In this document: in pieces, positions 6,196-8,591 of the stretch | How the letters are laid out: the number at the start of each line of letters is the position of its first letter | How positions within the stretch are numbered: position 1 is the stretch's first letter | Assembly: GCA_028825345.1 (NCBI GenBank) | Contig: JAPKAJ010000092.1 | Span: forward strand, 1-8,591 | Length of the DNA: 8,591 bases | Direction of reading: 5' to 3' | From: Arenicellales bacterium | Lineage (GTDB): Bacteria > Pseudomonadota > Gammaproteobacteria > Arenicellales > UBA868 | Position numbers and translations under genes: made by a program | The notes under the pieces: model-generated | Seen by the model: only the letters and a program-made list of their open reading frames with translations | What the model was told of the DNA's origin: nothing | Databases searched by the model: none

Positions 6196-7659
6196 CTACA
6201 GGACACTTCGTCGCTGGGTCGCGGGGGGAATGTTCATCTGCTCGCGGTATTTTGCCACTGTACGCCGGGCGATCTGGATGCCCTCGTTGTCGAGTATCGT
6301 TACCAGCTGGCTGTCGCTCACCGGCTTTAACGGAGCTTCGGATTCTATCACTTTGCGGATCCGCGCTTGTACCGCACGGGCCGAGGTTGCCGGCCCGGAC
6401 GACTCCCCCACCCCACCTGAAAAAAAATATTTGAGCGGATAAACCCCATGGGGCGTGAGCAGATGCTTTTGATCGACGGCACGAGAGATGGTCGATTCAT
6501 GTAACTCGAGTCGTTGCGCAACAACGCGCATGGTCAGGGGATCCAGCGCCGAATCGCCGTGGTCCATAAAGCCTTGCTGGATATCAACGATCTCGCGTGC
6601 GACCCGCAAAATGGTGCTGTCTCGCTGTTCGAGGCTACGGATGAACCACTGGGCATTGCGCAGGTTCTCCTGCAGGTATTTCTGCGTTGGTGGGTCCTGG
6701 CCCCTGAGATACTGGCGGTAATGGTCGTTAAGCTGGACTCGCCGGGCGTTTTCCTGGGTTAAAGAGGTGGTCCAGCGATCGCCCTGACGACGCACCATTG
6801 CATCGGGGATGATACTGGTCGCCACTTGCTCGAAGAGGCGCTCGCCGGGCTTGGGGTCCAGCGAGTGGATCAAAGCCAGTGCCCGCGCGAGTGTCGGGCG
6901 GTCTATATCCAATAGCCGCACCAACTCATCGTAGCGGTGAGCCGATAACAGCGCCAAGTGTGTCTCGACCAACCGCTGGGCAGTGTTGAGTTCAGGGGTG
7001 TCGGGATCTAGTGCTGATAATTGCAGGGTCAGGCATTCGCGCAGGTTGCGTGCACCGATCCCAGGCCAGGATAACTGCTGTAACAGGTGTAGTACTGAAT
7101 TAATCTCGGAATCTTCCGGCACCGTTTGTGGTGCCAGAATCTGACGTAATTCATCGTAGTTCACCGCCAGGTAACCTTGCGGATCAAGGCAGCCGATCAG
7201 GGCGCGGGCAATCCACTGGTCAGATTCGCTCAGGCGGTGCAATGCCAGTTCGCCAAGCAGGACCTGCGTCATGCCGTCAGGGGGGTTTTGCCATTGTGAC
7301 TCAGCACTGACAGAAACACTCGAAAACGGGTCGAAACTGGACGAAGCCTGCGAAGATTGGTCCCAGCGGCGCTCTGAAGTTGCCGTGCTGTCCCAATAGT
7401 GTTCGTTGGGGTCATCCCGGTCTGCATGGATCCCGTCTTCTAGTGCCGATTCCTCATCGGTATCGACGACGGGCAGGTCTGGGAGTGGGGCATCCGGGCC
7501 CGTGGATTCAGCTTCCTCAAGAAATGGATTCGACTCCATGGCGACGCTGATTTCCTGAGTCAGGTCGGCATACGACATCTGCAGAAGGCGGATCGATTGC
7601 TGTAACTGGGGGGTCAACTGCAGCCGCTGGCTGTGACCGATTTGAAGCGCCTGTTTCAA
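6196..7659 (-). CDS. rpoN: RNA polymerase sigma-54 factor
   Basis: Alternative sigma factor that reads -24/-12 promoters and needs AAA+ activators. From the chosen TTG it is 487 residues, against 477 in E. coli. Region I (1-50) is Gln/Leu-rich, with SQRLQLTPQLQQSIRLLQ. Region II (about 50-115) is acidic and variable. The core-binding domain has IGCLDPQGYL, WPGIGARNLRECL and SLDPKPGE. The DNA-binding part has the helix-turn-helix segment LHESTISRAV and LKYFFSGG, and ends with the RpoN box ARRTVAKYRE at 464-473. The start is the TTG at 7659 because it aligns with MKQGLQL of E. coli and has AGGGA 5 nt upstream. An ATG at 7743 would add 28 unrelated residues and overlap lptB. The lptB-rpoN gap is then 37 bp. 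Confidence 0.96.
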   Translation of the reverse strand: MKQALQIGHSQRLQLTPQLQQSIRLLQMSYADLTQEISVAMESNPFLEEAESTGPDAPLPDLPVVDTDEESALEDGIHADRDDPNEHYWDSTATSERRWDQSSQASSSFDPFSSVSVSAESQWQNPPDGMTQVLLGELALHRLSESDQWIARALIGCLDPQGYLAVNYDELRQILAPQTVPEDSEINSVLHLLQQLSWPGIGARNLRECLTLQLSALDPDTPELNTAQRLVETHLALLSAHRYDELVRLLDIDRPTLARALALIHSLDPKPGERLFEQVATSIIPDAMVRRQGDRWTTSLTQENARRVQLNDHYRQYLRGQDPPTQKYLQENLRNAQWFIRSLEQRDSTILRVAREIVDIQQGFMDHGDSALDPLTMRVVAQRLELHESTISRAVDQKHLLTPHGVYPLKYFFSGGVGESSGPATSARAVQARIRKVIESEAPLKPVSDSQLVTILDNEGIQIARRTVAKYREQMNIPPATQRRSVL

Positions 7660-7664
7660 TTTGT

Positions 7665-7669
7665 TCCCT
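7665..7669 (-). promoter_or_regulatory. Shine-Dalgarno supporting the rpoN TTG start
   Basis: Minus-strand AGGGA, then ACAAA, then TTG (7659-7657). It decides the rpoN start over the in-frame ATG at 7743 inside lptB. Confidence 0.75.
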
Positions 7670-7696
7670 GTACCGGGTCGTAGAGCTGCGACACAG

Positions 7697-8422
7697 TTAC
7701 AAGCGGAAACTCGTGCCGAGATAGACCGAGCGCACCTCTTCATGTGCGAGGATATGCTCGGAGGTTCCGGAAGTCAGGACTCGGCCCTGCGTCAGGATGT
7801 AGGCGCGGTCACAGATATTCAATGTTTCCCGTACGTTATGGTCAGTGATCAGCAAGCCGATGCCCATATCTCGCAAGTCCGCGATGAGTTTCTGGATATC
7901 GCCAACGGATATTGGGTCGATTCCAGCAAAGGGTTCGTCCAGCAGCATGAATGCCGGCCGCAAGCAAACGGCTCGGGCAATTTCGACCCGGCGCCGCTCG
8001 CCACCAGAAAGGCTGTAACCATAGTCGCCAGCCTTGTGAGCGATGCCAAAGTGTTCCAGCATCTCGTCTGCTCGCTGTTCCCGGTCTACACGAGCCAGAT
8101 CAGGCAGAGCTTCAAGGACAGCAAGCAGGTTCTCGCGCACCGTGAGGCGACGGAAAATAGAGGGCTCCTGCGGCAGGTAGCCAATACCTTTTCGCGCTCT
8201 TTGGTGCATTGGTAAAGTGCTGATATCTTCGCCGTCCAGCCAGATGCTGCCGGCATCACGGCGCACGAGACCGCAGATCATGTAAAAGCAGGTGGTTTTG
8301 CCGGCGCCATTTGGCCCCAGAAGGCCGACGACTTCCCCGCCGTTGACGTCAAGGTCGACCTCATCAACAACCACGTTGCCACCGAAGCGCTTAATCAATC
8401 CTCGGGTTGTGAGTGTGCTCAT
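7697..8422 (-). CDS. lptB: LPS export ABC transporter ATP-binding protein LptB
   Basis: Cytosolic ATPase of the LptB2FGC complex that extracts lipopolysaccharide from the inner membrane and drives it across the Lpt bridge. With the start at 8422 the protein has 241 residues, exactly the E. coli length, and key residues take E. coli numbering: Walker A GPNGAGKT with K42, Q-loop Q85 (GYLPQE), signature LSGGE (138-142), Walker B LLDEP with E163, and switch H195 (ITDHN). It ends VYLGTSFRL, close to the E. coli VYLGEDFRL. An ATG at 8464 would add 14 residues. It abuts the upstream stop as TAAATG with a weak GGA upstream, so it remains possible. The chosen ATG has no visible Shine-Dalgarno. It heads the rpoN operon as in most gammaproteobacteria. 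Confidence 0.95.
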   Translation of the reverse strand: MSTLTTRGLIKRFGGNVVVDEVDLDVNGGEVVGLLGPNGAGKTTCFYMICGLVRRDAGSIWLDGEDISTLPMHQRARKGIGYLPQEPSIFRRLTVRENLLAVLEALPDLARVDREQRADEMLEHFGIAHKAGDYGYSLSGGERRRVEIARAVCLRPAFMLLDEPFAGIDPISVGDIQKLIADLRDMGIGLLITDHNVRETLNICDRAYILTQGRVLTSGTSEHILAHEEVRSVYLGTSFRL

Positions 8423-8464
8423 CAGAGTGCCATCTGCCGCCCGCATGGCGGGGGGCTGGTGCAT

Positions 8465-8590
8465 TTAATCCGTCGTGCCAGGGCGTGCCAGCTTGCGCCA
8501 GTCATCTTGCCACTGCTCGATCTTGCCGGGCTTGTGAATTCGGGCACTGGATATCCAGGCCCTGAAATTTGCCGGGGGCTCAATCTGTTT
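8465..8590 (-). CDS. C-terminal end of an unidentified upstream gene (lptA position)
   Basis: The minus strand is open from the window edge to a TAA at 8467-8465 and encodes the last 41 residues of a protein, starting KQIEPPANFRAW and ending WRKLARPGTTD. The stretch is rich in Trp, Arg and Lys. It abuts an lptB start codon (TAAATG), which supports it as a real gene of the same operon. Position suggests lptA, since lptA-lptB-rpoN is the common order. However, I do not see an LptA-like beta-strand end, so it could be a C-terminal extension of LptA or another gene. Partial: the 5' part lies outside the window. Confidence 0.6.
   Translation of the reverse strand, partial: KQIEPPANFRAWISSARIHKPGKIEQWQDDWRKLARPGTTD
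8471..8500 (-). repeat. Three imperfect 10-bp tandem units
   Basis: On the minus strand the units TGGCGCAAGC, TGGCACGCCC and TGGCACGACG lie side by side at the very end of the partial upstream gene, in the codons for WRKLARPGTT. They share TGGCRC at a one-turn spacing. This may be coincidence in coding DNA. Confidence 0.4.
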
Positions 8591-8591
8591 C

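Noticed and set aside
7660..7743. rpoN starting at the ATG at 7743
   Set aside because: It overlaps lptB and adds 28 residues without similarity to sigma-54. The TTG at 7659 has both a ribosome binding site and homology.
7661..8215. Long plus-strand frame of 184 codons opposite lptB
   Set aside because: It is antisense to conserved LptB codons and shows no domain or ribosome binding site.
8471..8500. TGGCAC words resembling the sigma-54 -24 element before lptB
   Set aside because: None has a GC at the -12 position with correct spacing, and all lie in coding DNA.
1..8591. CRISPR arrays, tRNA or rRNA genes, insertion sequences, phage or toxin-antitoxin modules
   Set aside because: No direct-repeat arrays, transposase-like proteins, cloverleaf or rRNA signatures were seen, and nearly all of the window is explained by conserved housekeeping genes.

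Overview
The window is about 8.6 kb of dense, moderately GC-rich bacterial chromosome. Nearly all of it belongs to the conserved rpoN neighbourhood of proteobacteria. Gene content and the match of LptB, RapZ, NPr and EIIANtr to the E. coli proteins point to a gammaproteobacterium. An enzyme I gene directly after NPr and an unrelated two-component pair opposite the operon are not the enterobacterial layout, so a non-enteric lineage (perhaps Chromatiales-like) is likelier. That placement is inference.

Left part (1-2055, plus strand). Positions 16-126 hold a short coding-like stretch with an acidic, proline-rich C-terminus, possibly the frameshifted end of an upstream gene. A candidate sigma-70 promoter and a perfect 8-bp hairpin follow. 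Then comes a two-gene operon: a NarX/DegS-type (HisKA_3) membrane histidine kinase with almost no periplasmic domain, overlapping by ATGA a NarL/FixJ response regulator.

Right part (2066-8591, minus strand, transcribed right to left). The order is: the C-terminal end of an unidentified gene in the position usually held by lptA, then lptB (LPS export ATPase), rpoN (sigma-54, TTG start), hpf (ribosome hibernation), ptsN (EIIANtr), rapZ (GlcN6P-sensing RNA-binding adaptor), npr (HPr-like carrier), an enzyme I gene, and a 102-residue S24/LexA-fold protein. Most junctions from hpf onward are ATGA, TAATG or TGACATG, so translation is probably coupled. The ptsN-rapZ gap is about 100 bp.

How they work together: enzyme I, NPr and EIIANtr form a complete phosphorelay from PEP with no sugar permease in the window. 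It is therefore probably regulatory (nitrogen, potassium or envelope homeostasis), encoded beside sigma-54 and RapZ. This enzyme I lacks the GAF domain of classical PtsP, so nitrogen sensing by that route is absent. The least ordinary item is the last gene, a stand-alone S24 domain with the catalytic Ser motif but Arg where the Lys of the Ser-Lys dyad is expected. A hairpin plus T5 terminator for this operon lies inside the 3' end of the convergent response-regulator gene.
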